Shown here: in pieces, positions 46,886-56,440 of the stretch
Layout of the letters: every line of letters starts with the position of its first letter
How positions within the stretch are numbered: the first letter of the stretch is position 1
Assembly: GCA_024682395.1 (NCBI GenBank)
Contig: JAIKZH010000055.1
Span: 86,552 to 150,551, forward strand
DNA length: 64,000 nt
Direction of reading: 5' to 3'
Source: Bacteroidaceae bacterium
GTDB lineage: Bacteria > Bacteroidota > Bacteroidia > Bacteroidales > Bacteroidaceae
Notes under the pieces: generated by a model
The model's input: the letters and a program-made list of their open reading frames with translations, nothing else
What the model was told of the DNA's origin: nothing
Database searches by the model: none
Program-made: the position numbers and the translations under genes

Positions 46886-47665
46886 TTATTTTATTATTAA
46901 TTCAACAGGGCAATGATCCGACCCATATATATCTGTGAGAATAGAAGCCGAGTCCAAACGTTGTTTCATTCTTTCGGAAGTCAAGAAATAATCGATACGC
47001 CAGCCTGCATTATTTTCGCGAGCATGGAAACGATATGACCACCACGAATACACGTGTGGAGTTTCAGGATAAAAATGTCTGAATGTATCGATAAATCCAG
47101 CATCGAGCAGTGTGGTGAATTTTTTCCTCTCTTCATCTGTAAAACCAGCACTTTTATGATTTGATGCAGGATTCTTTATATCTATTTCTTTATGCGCAAC
47201 ATTCATGTCGCCACATACTATAACAGGCTTTTTCTCATCTAAAGACTTTAAATAGCTTCGAAAATCATCATCCCATTGCATACGCAAATCCAATCGCTTC
47301 AGCCCGTCTTGTGAATTTGGGGTATATACGGTTACAAGGTAAAAATCCTCCATCTCTAATGTTATCATTCTACCCTCTGTATGCATAACATCATAGTCTT
47401 CGTTACCTTGAGAGGCTTTATCTCCCATACCATAAGTTACATTTAATGGTGTGTGACGTGTAAACACGGCTGTTCCGCTATAACCTTTCTTTGCTGCATA
47501 ACTCCAATAAGATTGATAGCCTTCGAAAGAAAGATCTAACTGACCAGATTGCATTTTTGTTTCTTGAAGGCAAACAAAATCGGCATCAAGCTTTTCAAAA
47601 GTTTCGGTAAAACCTTTCTGACAGCATGCACGCAATCCATTTACATTCCATGAGATAAACTTCAT
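46886..47665 (-). CDS. xth: Exodeoxyribonuclease III
   Basis: A base-excision-repair AP endonuclease and 3'-5' exonuclease. The 259-aa product starts MKFISWNVNGLRA, has LQETKMQ with the metal-binding glutamate (about residue 36), GDMNVAH, and the C-terminal YGSDHCPVEL catalytic aspartate-histidine pair. It is a single-gene unit between the CoA-transferase terminator and the DUF6242 operon. Confidence 0.96.
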   Translation of the reverse strand: MKFISWNVNGLRACCQKGFTETFEKLDADFVCLQETKMQSGQLDLSFEGYQSYWSYAAKKGYSGTAVFTRHTPLNVTYGMGDKASQGNEDYDVMHTEGRMITLEMEDFYLVTVYTPNSQDGLKRLDLRMQWDDDFRSYLKSLDEKKPVIVCGDMNVAHKEIDIKNPASNHKSAGFTDEERKKFTTLLDAGFIDTFRHFYPETPHVYSWWSYRFHARENNAGWRIDYFLTSERMKQRLDSASILTDIYGSDHCPVELIIK

Positions 47666-47749
47666 AATAATAAGGATGTTAATTAGGGTATTCTCTTATT
47701 CCGCAGGCGGCTGAGAACAAATACAGGACCTGTTATATTAATTAAATAG

Positions 47750-47781
47750 TCCACTCTTCATCACTGAGAACGAAGAGTGGA
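47750..47781 (-). terminator. Terminator of the CoA-transferase gene
   Basis: A perfect 10-bp stem TCCACTCTTC/GAAGAGTGGA with a 12-base loop, 12 bases past the stop, followed on the minus strand by ACTATTTAATT. Confidence 0.7.
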
Positions 47782-47792
47782 TTTATAATCAT

Positions 47793-49292
47793 TTATTTTA
47801 CGTATTCCGCAAAATTAGTCTTATGCATATCACCTTCGCGAAGGAATGTGTCATGCATTGCTAAGGCTGCTGATAATTTATGACAACTATGTCCTTTATC
47901 TGCAATCTTCAAATAATCCCAGAGAAGTTGCTTGTAGTCTGGATGAGCACAATTTTCAATGATTGCTTCTGCTCTTTCACGTGTTCCCTTACCACGAAGG
48001 TCTGCCACACCTTGTTCTGTCACAATGATATTTACGTCATGTTCTGTGTGATCCACGTGACTGCAGAATGGAACTATTGAACTAATCATGCCACCTTTAG
48101 CCACTGAAGGACATGTAAATATTGACAAGAATGCGTTACGTTCGAAGTCGCCAGAACCACCGATACCGTTCATCATCTTAGTACCGCAAATTTGAGTAGA
48201 GTTGGCATGGCCGTATATATCAACTTCAATTGCTGTATTAATTGCAATCAGTCCTAAACGACGTATTACTTCTGCATTATTTGATATTTCTGATTGACGA
48301 AGCACCAACTTATCTTTGAAGAAATCGATATTATCGTAAATGCTCAACAATTTATCGTTAGTAACTGTAAGTGAACATGTTGAAGCACACTTCACTTTTT
48401 CTTCAAACATAAGATCTACTACTGCATTCTGAAGAACCTCTGTAAAGATTTCAATCTGAGGCATTTCAGGACTGCTTCCCAATGCATAAAGAATTGCATT
48501 TGCTGTTGTTCCTACACCACTCTGGAAAGGTAAGAAACTTGGTGGAATTATTCCTCTCTTCTTCTCTGCCAAAAGAAAATCTGCTACATTCTGACCAATC
48601 TTATCAGTGATTGGATCTGCACCTTTGAATGCACGTGCCTCATCTGGGATATTACATTCAACAACACCTACCACCTTCTTAGGGTCAATCTGAAGATAAG
48701 GAGTACCTATACGGTCTGTCACCTTCTCAATCATGATTGGCTTACGATAAGGAGGATCTAAAGGTTCATATACATCGTGAATTCCTTTTGAGTTTGGAGA
48801 ATGGAATGCATTTAATTCTAATATTATACCTTTCTTTGCTAAACGAGCAATTGATGGAGAAATACCACCTGCCGCGGTCAAATAAACCTTACCGTCATCT
48901 TCAATAGCACATACTTCGATAATAGCCCAATCCACATCGCCAAGGAAACCATATCTAAGATCCTGAGCCATCATACCAAGGTGCATATCGTTATATGCGA
49001 TTTCTCCTGCATTTACGTGTTTGCGGAAATCTGGATTTGTTGTATATGGTGCACGATATTTAATTGCATGTTCATTTGCTAAAACACCGTCTGTTGACTG
49101 GCCTGTTGATGCACCTGTAAAAATTCCAACTTGAAAAGGGCGACCAGCTTCATGTTCTGCATGAGCTATTTTTGCCAATTCTGCAGTAACAGCCTTTGCT
49201 GTACCTGCAGGTGTAAAACCGCTGAGACCAATATTGTCTCCATTCTTAATAAGCGCAGCTGCCTCAGCTGCTGTAAGTCTTGTGAACGACAT
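47793..49292 (-). CDS. Succinate/acetate CoA-transferase (acetyl-CoA hydrolase family)
   Basis: Swaps CoA between succinyl- or propionyl-CoA and acetate/succinate in the fermentative pathway. The 499-aa product is a class I CoA-transferase: N-terminal NIGLSGFTPAGTAKAV, GVGTTANAIL, the catalytic glutamate in EIFTEVLQNA, and the GIGGSGDFERNA loop. Length matches succinyl-CoA:acetate CoA-transferases. In this group it completes the succinate-propionate route fed by fumarate reductase (60143-63754). Donor preference is inferred. Confidence 0.9.
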   Translation of the reverse strand: MSFTRLTAAEAAALIKNGDNIGLSGFTPAGTAKAVTAELAKIAHAEHEAGRPFQVGIFTGASTGQSTDGVLANEHAIKYRAPYTTNPDFRKHVNAGEIAYNDMHLGMMAQDLRYGFLGDVDWAIIEVCAIEDDGKVYLTAAGGISPSIARLAKKGIILELNAFHSPNSKGIHDVYEPLDPPYRKPIMIEKVTDRIGTPYLQIDPKKVVGVVECNIPDEARAFKGADPITDKIGQNVADFLLAEKKRGIIPPSFLPFQSGVGTTANAILYALGSSPEMPQIEIFTEVLQNAVVDLMFEEKVKCASTCSLTVTNDKLLSIYDNIDFFKDKLVLRQSEISNNAEVIRRLGLIAINTAIEVDIYGHANSTQICGTKMMNGIGGSGDFERNAFLSIFTCPSVAKGGMISSIVPFCSHVDHTEHDVNIIVTEQGVADLRGKGTRERAEAIIENCAHPDYKQLLWDYLKIADKGHSCHKLSAALAMHDTFLREGDMHKTNFAEYVK

Positions 49293-49337
49293 AACTAATA
49301 TCTTATAATGTAATAAATTTTAGTACACAAACATTTG

Positions 49338-49427
49338 GCTCTTTATACAAGAGCTTAACGTAAATATAAAAATTAAAGATTTGTCACCATCTACGACATT
49401 AACAAATCTTTTAGGCATGCAAAGTTA
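49338..49427 (-). promoter_or_regulatory. Promoter and two leader hairpins of the CoA-transferase gene
   Basis: Minus-strand TAACTTTG (49420-49427) is a good -7 element without a clear TTTG upstream. A 10-bp stem AAAGATTTGT/ACAAATCTTT (49375-49384, 49402-49411) would then start within a few bases of the 5' end, and a GCTCTT/AAGAGC hairpin follows (about 49338-49355). The first is most likely a 5' stabilising stem-loop. Confidence 0.5.
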
Positions 49428-49529
49428 CAGAATTATTATGAAATAGCTGATAATTAGACTTATTTTTTTTAAAATACCTCAATGTTTTGTTATAATGCGC
49501 ACCAAATAGCGTTGTATTTTAATATAAAT

Positions 49530-49561
49530 TTTGCACAGATAAAAGAAATAACATATATTTG
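49530..49561 (+). promoter_or_regulatory. Adenine deaminase promoter
   Basis: TTTG (49530-49533), 20 bases, TATATTTG (49554-49561), an exact match to the Bacteroidetes pattern, giving a leader of about 55 bases with no riboswitch-like fold. Confidence 0.78.
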
Positions 49562-49622
49562 CAGAATAATCAAATCGATTACAATTAATTGAACCTACTA
49601 CTATTATTAACAATCAAAGACT

Positions 49623-51278
49623 ATGAAAGAGAATAATACATTTACAGGACACATTATGGATATTTTCAACAGAAAAATAATCGACGGCACTATATCTGTT
49701 GAAAATGGCAAGATAAAGAATATTACACCATCAAGTAATGCCATTGATAAGGACGCGCCTTATTTTCTCCCTGGTTTCATTGACTCACATGTGCATATTG
49801 AAAGTAGCATGATGCTGCCAACTGGATTTGCACGTTTAGCCGTATGTCATGGAACAACTGGATTGATTGCCGATCCTCATGAGATTGCCAACGTACTCGG
49901 AATGGAGGGCGTAGATTTCATGATTAAATCAAGCGAGCAGGCATGTTGTCATTTTGCATTCGGATTGCCTTCGTGCGTTCCTTCATGTAGTCCTGATTTT
50001 GAGACAAGCGGAGCTACCATTGACAGCAAAACCACTGCCGAGATGCTAAAGCGTAAAGACATTCATTTCCTTGGTGAAATGATGAATTACCCTGGAGTTC
50101 TCAACAACGACCCTGAAGTCATGGCAAAGATAGAAGCTGCTAAAAAGAATGGCAAACCTATTGACGGACATGCTCCAGGACTAAACGAGGAAGACATCAA
50201 GAAATATGCTCAAGCTGGAATAACAACCAATCATGAGGATTATTTATATGATAATGCAGATTCTGGCATAGAAAACGGAATAATGATTCAGATTCGCGAA
50301 GGTTCTGCAGCAAAGAATTTCGATAATCTGGTAAAACTTATTGGCAAATACCCCGACATGCTAATGTTCTGCACCGACGATAGTCATCCATCAGATTTAA
50401 TCAAAGGACATATCGACAAGATGGTACGCAAAGCCATCTCTTTGGGATACGACATATGGGATATTCTACAAATTGCATGTATTAATCCTGTCATACATTA
50501 TAATCAACCATGGGGAATGCTGAGAGAAGGAGACCCTGCCGACTTTATTTGTATCAGTGACCTATCACCTGAATTTAAGGTCTGCCAGACTTATATTTCG
50601 GGAAAGATGGTTTATTCTGACCAAGAAGGAATTACAAATTATGACGAAGACAAAAAAACAGACAAATATCCAAACGTATTTGTGGCAAACAAGATTTCTG
50701 TTGACGACATAAAAAGTGACTTACATGAAGGCGACACAATCAACGTTATTCGCGCTTTCGATGGTTCATTATTTACAGAGAAGGAATCACTTACAATCGC
50801 CTCAGAACCAAAAGCAGAGAATCCTTATCAGGAATACAACATACAGAAAATCGTGGTATTAAACAGATATACTCCTAATGCTAAACCTCAAATAGGATAT
50901 ATTAGCGGATTCAATATCAAAGACGGAGCCTTAGGAGAAAGTATTGCGCACGATTGTCACAATATTGTTGCAATAGGTACAAGCGACGAATTATTATGCA
51001 AGGTTATAAATAATATTATAGACATGAAGGGAGGAATTGCTGTAGCCACAAATAACAGCACATCCGAATTACCTCTTCCTATAGCTGGAATAATGTCGCC
51101 ATTAGACGGAAATGAGATTGCGAAGAGCTATACAGACTTATCCAACACCGTTAAAAATATGGGTTGTTCATTCAACTCTCCGTTCATAACTTTAGCATTC
51201 ATGTGCCTACCTGTCATCCCTAAATTAAAATTAACCGACAAGGGATTAATGGATGTAGAACAATTCAAATTAATCTGA
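49623..51278 (+). CDS. ade: Adenine deaminase
   Basis: Converts adenine to hypoxanthine. The 551-aa product is an amidohydrolase with the metal motif PGFIDSHVHIESSMM, the second-shell LGEMMNYPGV segment, DGHAPGL with the histidine ligand, FCTDDSHPSD and the C-terminal domain. Length and motif set fit Ade rather than dihydroorotase or urease alpha. It is first in a plus-strand run with galM and a GH3 gene, though the pathways are unrelated. Confidence 0.95.
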   Translation: MKENNTFTGHIMDIFNRKIIDGTISVENGKIKNITPSSNAIDKDAPYFLPGFIDSHVHIESSMMLPTGFARLAVCHGTTGLIADPHEIANVLGMEGVDFMIKSSEQACCHFAFGLPSCVPSCSPDFETSGATIDSKTTAEMLKRKDIHFLGEMMNYPGVLNNDPEVMAKIEAAKKNGKPIDGHAPGLNEEDIKKYAQAGITTNHEDYLYDNADSGIENGIMIQIREGSAAKNFDNLVKLIGKYPDMLMFCTDDSHPSDLIKGHIDKMVRKAISLGYDIWDILQIACINPVIHYNQPWGMLREGDPADFICISDLSPEFKVCQTYISGKMVYSDQEGITNYDEDKKTDKYPNVFVANKISVDDIKSDLHEGDTINVIRAFDGSLFTEKESLTIASEPKAENPYQEYNIQKIVVLNRYTPNAKPQIGYISGFNIKDGALGESIAHDCHNIVAIGTSDELLCKVINNIIDMKGGIAVATNNSTSELPLPIAGIMSPLDGNEIAKSYTDLSNTVKNMGCSFNSPFITLAFMCLPVIPKLKLTDKGLMDVEQFKLI

Positions 51279-51304
51279 TTTCATCGTATTTTTTCTTATT
51301 TAAA

Positions 51305-52408
51305 ATGAAGAAACTAATATTTATATTTGCATTCCTCGCTTTGCTTACACAATCAAGCATTGCAACAAAACACATACCGTTGCTTAACCAAGAACCTTAC
51401 GACACAATAATGGGCGGAAAAGAGGTAAAGTTATACACTATATCCAACGGACATATTGCTGCACAGATAAGCAATTATGGTGGTTTTGTCATTGCTTTGT
51501 TCACGCCCGACAAGCATGGGGATTATGTAAATATCGTCACTAATTACCCTGACATTCACAAATATCCAAACGCAAATATCGGTATGATTGGCCCCGCTCT
51601 AGGCAGATATGCCAACCGTATAGCAAACGGACATTTCACCATCGAAGGAAAAGAGTATAACATAACAAAAAACAATGGCATACATACACTACATGGCGGA
51701 ACTCAAGGATTCGACCACATTGTTTGGGACGTAAAAAAAGCAAACAAAAAAGAACTTGTATTAAAGTGTGTGTTGGAAGATGGCACAGATGGTTTTCCTG
51801 GAACACTTACAACAACTCTGACGTATTCCATAACAAAAGACAACGGATTATCCATCTCATATGAATCAACAACCGACAAAACCACAATAGTGAATCTCTC
51901 TAATCACACATATTTCAACCTGAATGGCGAAGGAGACATAATGAATCACTATCTAACCATAAATGCTGATTCTATTACAGAGACCGACAGGAGTGGAATT
52001 CCTACTGGAAACTTTATAAAAACAGCAGGGACATTATACGATTTTCGAACTCCCGTGCTAATTGGCGACAGAACCGCCACTTTCCCAAAAGGATTCCGAT
52101 TTGGTCAGAAATTTGAAATTCCTCAAGATAAGGTAATGAGTTACGACAATAATTTCTGCGTAAATCATCTCTCAAAAAGTAAAACTGAGAAAGTAGCATC
52201 ATTATACTCACCCGAATCTGGCAGATGTATGGAGGTTTGGAATAACCACCCAGGATTACAAGTATATACTGGTGCCCGCAAGGCTATTGCTTTGGAATCA
52301 CAGATGTATCCCGATTCTCCCAATCATCCCAATTTTCCTTCAACAATTCTACAACCAGGAAAGAAATATCATCACACTTGTATATACAAGTTCTCTGTAA
52401 TTGAGTAA
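51305..52408 (+). CDS. galM: Aldose 1-epimerase, secreted
   Basis: Interconverts anomers of hexoses. The 367-aa product has a signal peptide (about residues 1-20, ending SSIA), the GRYANRIANGHFTI segment, the catalytic histidine in LSNHTYFNLNG and NNGIHTLHGG, and a C-terminal glutamate region. A signal peptide places it in the periplasm, where it could act on sugars released by the GH3 enzyme encoded 34 bases downstream. Confidence 0.93.
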   Translation: MKKLIFIFAFLALLTQSSIATKHIPLLNQEPYDTIMGGKEVKLYTISNGHIAAQISNYGGFVIALFTPDKHGDYVNIVTNYPDIHKYPNANIGMIGPALGRYANRIANGHFTIEGKEYNITKNNGIHTLHGGTQGFDHIVWDVKKANKKELVLKCVLEDGTDGFPGTLTTTLTYSITKDNGLSISYESTTDKTTIVNLSNHTYFNLNGEGDIMNHYLTINADSITETDRSGIPTGNFIKTAGTLYDFRTPVLIGDRTATFPKGFRFGQKFEIPQDKVMSYDNNFCVNHLSKSKTEKVASLYSPESGRCMEVWNNHPGLQVYTGARKAIALESQMYPDSPNHPNFPSTILQPGKKYHHTCIYKFSVIE

Positions 52409-52442
52409 CTAAAAAACAAATAAAAATAATACCTATTGGCAT

Positions 52443-54650
52443 ATGAAAAATGATCCACGCAACCTTAGACTGATTATTAGTTCCTCATTAGTAATATTGT
52501 CAGCTCTTATACACAACCCAGTTGTTGCACAGTCATCACAACAAGAACTTCAGAATAAAGTTAAGACCACACTTGCAAAGATGACTACGCATGAAAAAAT
52601 ACAATTATTACATGCAACAGGAAAATTTACATCACTTGGAGTTCCACGTCTTGGGATAAAAGAACTTCATCACAGCGATGGTCCTCACGGTGTAAGAGCC
52701 GAGGTTGATTGGAACAACTGGAATGTAGCCAATTGGAACAACGATTCAATTGTTGCCTTTCCGTCACTCACTTGTCTTGCTGCCACATGGAATCGCGAAC
52801 TAAGTGGGAAATATGGCCATGCAGTTGGAGAAGAATTTGCATTCCGCGACAAACATATCATGCTTGGTCCAGGAGTAACAATTAACAGAATGCCTCTCAA
52901 TGGTCGTAGTTTTGAATATATGGGCGAAGATCCATTCCTTGCAGGTGAGATGGTCGTCCCATACATACAGAAAGTTCAAGAACTGGGTGTTGCATGCTGT
53001 CTGAAACATTTCTTCTTGAATAATCAAGAAACCGACAGAATGCGAGTAAATGTAAACGTAAGTGAAAGGGCTGTCAATGAAATTTACCTTCCTGCATTCA
53101 AGAAAGCAGTACAAAAAGCAGATGTATGGACTATCATGGGCTCATACAATAAGTGGGAAAACGTATATTGCTGTCAAAACGACACGCTGCTAAACAAAAT
53201 ACTCAAAGACGAATGGGGATTCGACGGGGCTGTAATAAGCGATTGGGGAGGTGTACACGACACTTGGCAAGCCGCAACTGGAGGGATGGATATAGAGATG
53301 GGAACTTTCACCAATGGAAAAACATCAGATCGTTCATCTGGATGGGACACATATTATTTGGCAGATCCTTTCGAACAACTCATCAACGAAGGTAAAATAC
53401 CAATGAGTGTATTAGACGATAAAGCCAGCAGAGTTTTACGTACAATATTCAGAACTGCGATGAATCCAAACAGGGTGTATGGTGCGCAATGTTCTGAAGA
53501 GCATTACGACATATGTCGTGAAATTGGCGAAGAAGGTATAGTTTTAATGAAAAACGATAGGAACCTACTTCCTCTCAATGCAGCCAAATACAATAGAATT
53601 TTGGTTGTTGGAGAAAATGCAACACGAAGTTTGACTCAAGGTGGTGGCTCGTCAGAACTTAAAACAAAATATGACATCTCACCACTTGAAGCATTACAAT
53701 CAGTATTTAAGGATAAGATCGATTATGCTCAAGGCTATTATTCAGGAAATGCGATGTATGCACGCCAAACAAAACTCGATGAAAACGAACAAAAACGTTT
53801 ACAGGAAGAAGCACTAATAAAGGCAAAAAATGCCGATTTGATCGTATTTATTGGCGGTCTTAACAAGAATGGAAATCAAGACTGTGAAGATACCGATCGT
53901 AAAGAATATCAATTATCTTTCGGGCAACCTGAATTAATAAAGAAATTGGCTAAAATACAAAAAAACATGATTGTCGTCACATTCGGCGGAAATCCGTTTG
54001 ACACATCATGCATGAAAGATATTCCTGCATTCTTACATTGCTGGTATCTCGGAAGCATGTCGGGAACTGCCCTTACAAATGTCATGACAGGCAAAACAAA
54101 TCCAAGCGGTAAATTACCTGTAACATTCGCTCACAACCTAAACGATTATCCATGTTTCCATTACGGAAAGAAAGGATATCCGGGAGTTGATTTTCAAGTA
54201 TATTACGATGAAGGAATATATGTTGGCTATCGTTACTTCAACACAAACAACGTCAAACCAGCATATTCCTTCGGGCATGGATTAAGTTACACAACATTCA
54301 AATATGGAAAACCTGTAATAACAACAAACACTATATCAAAAACTGACACAATACAGGTTTCCATACCAATAACCAACACAGGAAAACGACAAGGAAAAGA
54401 GGTCGTCCAGTTATATGTCGGCATGAAAAACAGCAAAATTGATCGTCCTGCCAAAGAACTTAAAGACTTCACAAAAGTATCGCTTATGCCAGGTGAGACA
54501 AAAACTGTTACGTTCTACATCACACCCGACTATTTCAAATACTACGACGAAGGAACAAAATCATGGAATATAGAATCGGGTAAATACACCTTATTCTTCA
54601 ACGATTCTGAAATAAGTAATAAATCAATCCTTGACATCTCAATAGAATAA
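52443..54650 (+). CDS. Glycoside hydrolase family 3, beta-glucosidase-like
   Basis: Releases terminal sugars from beta-linked oligosaccharides. The 735-aa product has a signal peptide (ending about residue 30, VVAQ), the GH3 TIM barrel with nucleophile D267 in VISDWGGVHDT, the alpha/beta sandwich domain, and a C-terminal fibronectin III-like domain (about 640-735, GKRQGKEVVQLYVG). The exact linkage is not readable. It closes a unit with galM and ends in a strong terminator. Confidence 0.93.
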   Translation: MKNDPRNLRLIISSSLVILSALIHNPVVAQSSQQELQNKVKTTLAKMTTHEKIQLLHATGKFTSLGVPRLGIKELHHSDGPHGVRAEVDWNNWNVANWNNDSIVAFPSLTCLAATWNRELSGKYGHAVGEEFAFRDKHIMLGPGVTINRMPLNGRSFEYMGEDPFLAGEMVVPYIQKVQELGVACCLKHFFLNNQETDRMRVNVNVSERAVNEIYLPAFKKAVQKADVWTIMGSYNKWENVYCCQNDTLLNKILKDEWGFDGAVISDWGGVHDTWQAATGGMDIEMGTFTNGKTSDRSSGWDTYYLADPFEQLINEGKIPMSVLDDKASRVLRTIFRTAMNPNRVYGAQCSEEHYDICREIGEEGIVLMKNDRNLLPLNAAKYNRILVVGENATRSLTQGGGSSELKTKYDISPLEALQSVFKDKIDYAQGYYSGNAMYARQTKLDENEQKRLQEEALIKAKNADLIVFIGGLNKNGNQDCEDTDRKEYQLSFGQPELIKKLAKIQKNMIVVTFGGNPFDTSCMKDIPAFLHCWYLGSMSGTALTNVMTGKTNPSGKLPVTFAHNLNDYPCFHYGKKGYPGVDFQVYYDEGIYVGYRYFNTNNVKPAYSFGHGLSYTTFKYGKPVITTNTISKTDTIQVSIPITNTGKRQGKEVVQLYVGMKNSKIDRPAKELKDFTKVSLMPGETKTVTFYITPDYFKYYDEGTKSWNIESGKYTLFFNDSEISNKSILDISIE

Positions 54651-54681
54651 AAAACATACGATATCATAAACGATTTATATC

Positions 54682-54717
54682 ATGGGGGCATATCAAGTGA
54701 TTTTGATATGCCCCCAT
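54682..54717 (+). terminator. Terminator of the galM-GH3 transcript
   Basis: A perfect 15-bp stem ATGGGGGCATATCAA/TTGATATGCCCCCAT with a 6-base loop, 32 bases after the GH3 stop. It is nearly symmetrical and could work both ways. Confidence 0.8.
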
Positions 54718-54812
54718 AACGTATTTTACAACTTTCCTAACCAACACGGTTTTTCCCTTCACAAAAGGAATCCAATAGAACACCTATCAATGATATAGAC
54801 AAGACAGACATT

Positions 54813-55490
54813 CTATTTTTCATATAGTTTTACTAATGTCGGTATTCCATTTGCATTATTAATCGTTGCATATAGAATATCCTTTCCTGAATATTGCGGA
54901 TTACATGACAAAGCATAAATCCACCTGTCAGATTTATAACTTTTGACAAAATCCCCATCCCAATTGAATTTAAATATATAACATGGGAAATTATCCATTG
55001 TTACAGTTACATCGCTTTCCCAATATGCTCCCATATAACATAAATAAAAATACTTATCATTATAACAACTTTTGAGATATGCATATGGAATACGTTTCTT
55101 ATAAAGCACTTCTTTTTGATCTGTTATAGCATACTCCACAGATAATTCATCTGGTCCTTCATATCTCTTTACCAGTTCTAATTTGTCGTTATAAATATTA
55201 ATGTAAGGTTGGGCGAAATCTGCATAACAGATTTTTTTCTCGTTATCATTAGCGACAATTTCACCTTGAGCGGCAACATTCAATGTGTTGTATTCATGGT
55301 CCGAATTACATAGTTTATTAAGTGCTGGTAACTTAACTATCTTTGAACCATAATCCTGTTCTATATCCTGTTCCTTACAACTAAATGTATAAGGATTAAC
55401 AGCCAAAATTTCATTCTTATACAAAGACAATGATGATATTCCAAGATACCCATTAAAGACAAAAGGACTTTTATAAGCAGAATCTGTCAA
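54813..55490 (-). pseudogene. 5'-truncated BF3164-type propeller lipoprotein
   Basis: The frame encodes about 225 residues with propeller blade endings (YINIYNDKLELVKRYEGPDE, CYIFKFNWDGDF, DILYATINNANG), matching the C-terminal part of Bacteroidetes BF3164-type lipoproteins, which are usually much longer. There is no ATG at the front, no signal peptide and no lipobox. The frame opens after a stop at 55509-55511, next to a run of A residues. The upstream SGNH gene ends at 55538. Most likely a decayed gene whose front was lost; expression from TTG cannot be excluded. Confidence 0.6.
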
Positions 55491-55537
55491 TAAAGAATCA
55501 ATATTTTTTTACAGAAAAGTTGAAAAAACAATTATTT

Positions 55538-56440
55538 TTATAGCTGTCCTACAATCTTTTTCAATATAACTGTCAGTTTTGTTGCTCCATCACTATTAAG
55601 ATGATCTGAATCATAGAAATCATCAGCAGTAAACCTACTATCCGACTCAAAATCAATATATTCGACACAAGAGTGTTTCTCTAATAGTTGGGAAAGGAGA
55701 ACCTTATTGATACGATCCTGACGTTTATCTTTATTTTTTATAAAAGTATCGGATAAAGGAGTAGATATAAGATATAAACGGACATTATTCTGTTCACAAT
55801 AATCGATTATCGAAGAGAGGAACTTTTTATTTAAAACAAAAATCGAATCATGTCCTTTATATGTATTCCTCATTGCACGTTCTTTTCCATTATCCCAGTC
55901 AGGATTACGCAATTCCTTTGTATAGTTTGAACCCCATCCAAGAGAATCCCATGTCATTCGTGCCGGCTGATAAATACTCTTAAGTTTTTCCTTAAACGAA
56001 GGAATCGACATAAACTCAAACCCATACCATCCCCAACGAGGATGAATATCACAATCCATGTATATCCGATATCGCATCGCAAGGAATTCTTCTCCCGGCT
56101 GACTCTCCAAATCCTCCCACATTGAAAAATATGAATATGTCAGTACTATGTTCTTCAGATTTTTCATCTTATAATGATGCAAAAGATAATCATCATACCT
56201 ATAAGTCTGCGACGGCAAAGCCAACGAGAAAGTACTGTCTCCCAAGACATCTGGTCGGACACCATAATATGAATGACTGCTTCCAAGAATCAAGGTCTTC
56301 ACACAATCTGAATTTTCCCGCATCCATCGATGTTTATCACGTGCCGGATTAGGAATTCCCTCCACATATATTTCCCCAACAATCAGCAATATGATTATCG
56401 GTACAGCAACAAATGATATGTATTTTATAAAAAGTTTCAT
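55538..56440 (-). CDS. SGNH-fold protein, partner of an MBOAT O-acyltransferase
   Basis: The 300-aa product has one N-terminal membrane anchor (about residues 5-25) and a periplasmic SGNH/GDSL-like domain. Block I is LILGSSHSYYG with the likely nucleophile serine, and the C-terminal DSDHLNSDG carries the D-x-x-H catalytic pair. It overlaps the stop of the MBOAT gene upstream (TGATG), so the two are translationally coupled. By analogy with AlgI-AlgJ/X and DltB-DltD, it would take an acyl group from the MBOAT protein and place it on a polymer outside the membrane. Confidence 0.83.
   Translation of the reverse strand: MKLFIKYISFVAVPIIILLIVGEIYVEGIPNPARDKHRWMRENSDCVKTLILGSSHSYYGVRPDVLGDSTFSLALPSQTYRYDDYLLHHYKMKNLKNIVLTYSYFSMWEDLESQPGEEFLAMRYRIYMDCDIHPRWGWYGFEFMSIPSFKEKLKSIYQPARMTWDSLGWGSNYTKELRNPDWDNGKERAMRNTYKGHDSIFVLNKKFLSSIIDYCEQNNVRLYLISTPLSDTFIKNKDKRQDRINKVLLSQLLEKHSCVEYIDFESDSRFTADDFYDSDHLNSDGATKLTVILKKIVGQL

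Noticed and set aside
49562..49622. Purine riboswitch before adenine deaminase
   Set aside because: The predicted leader is only about 55 bases and shows no three-helix aptamer.
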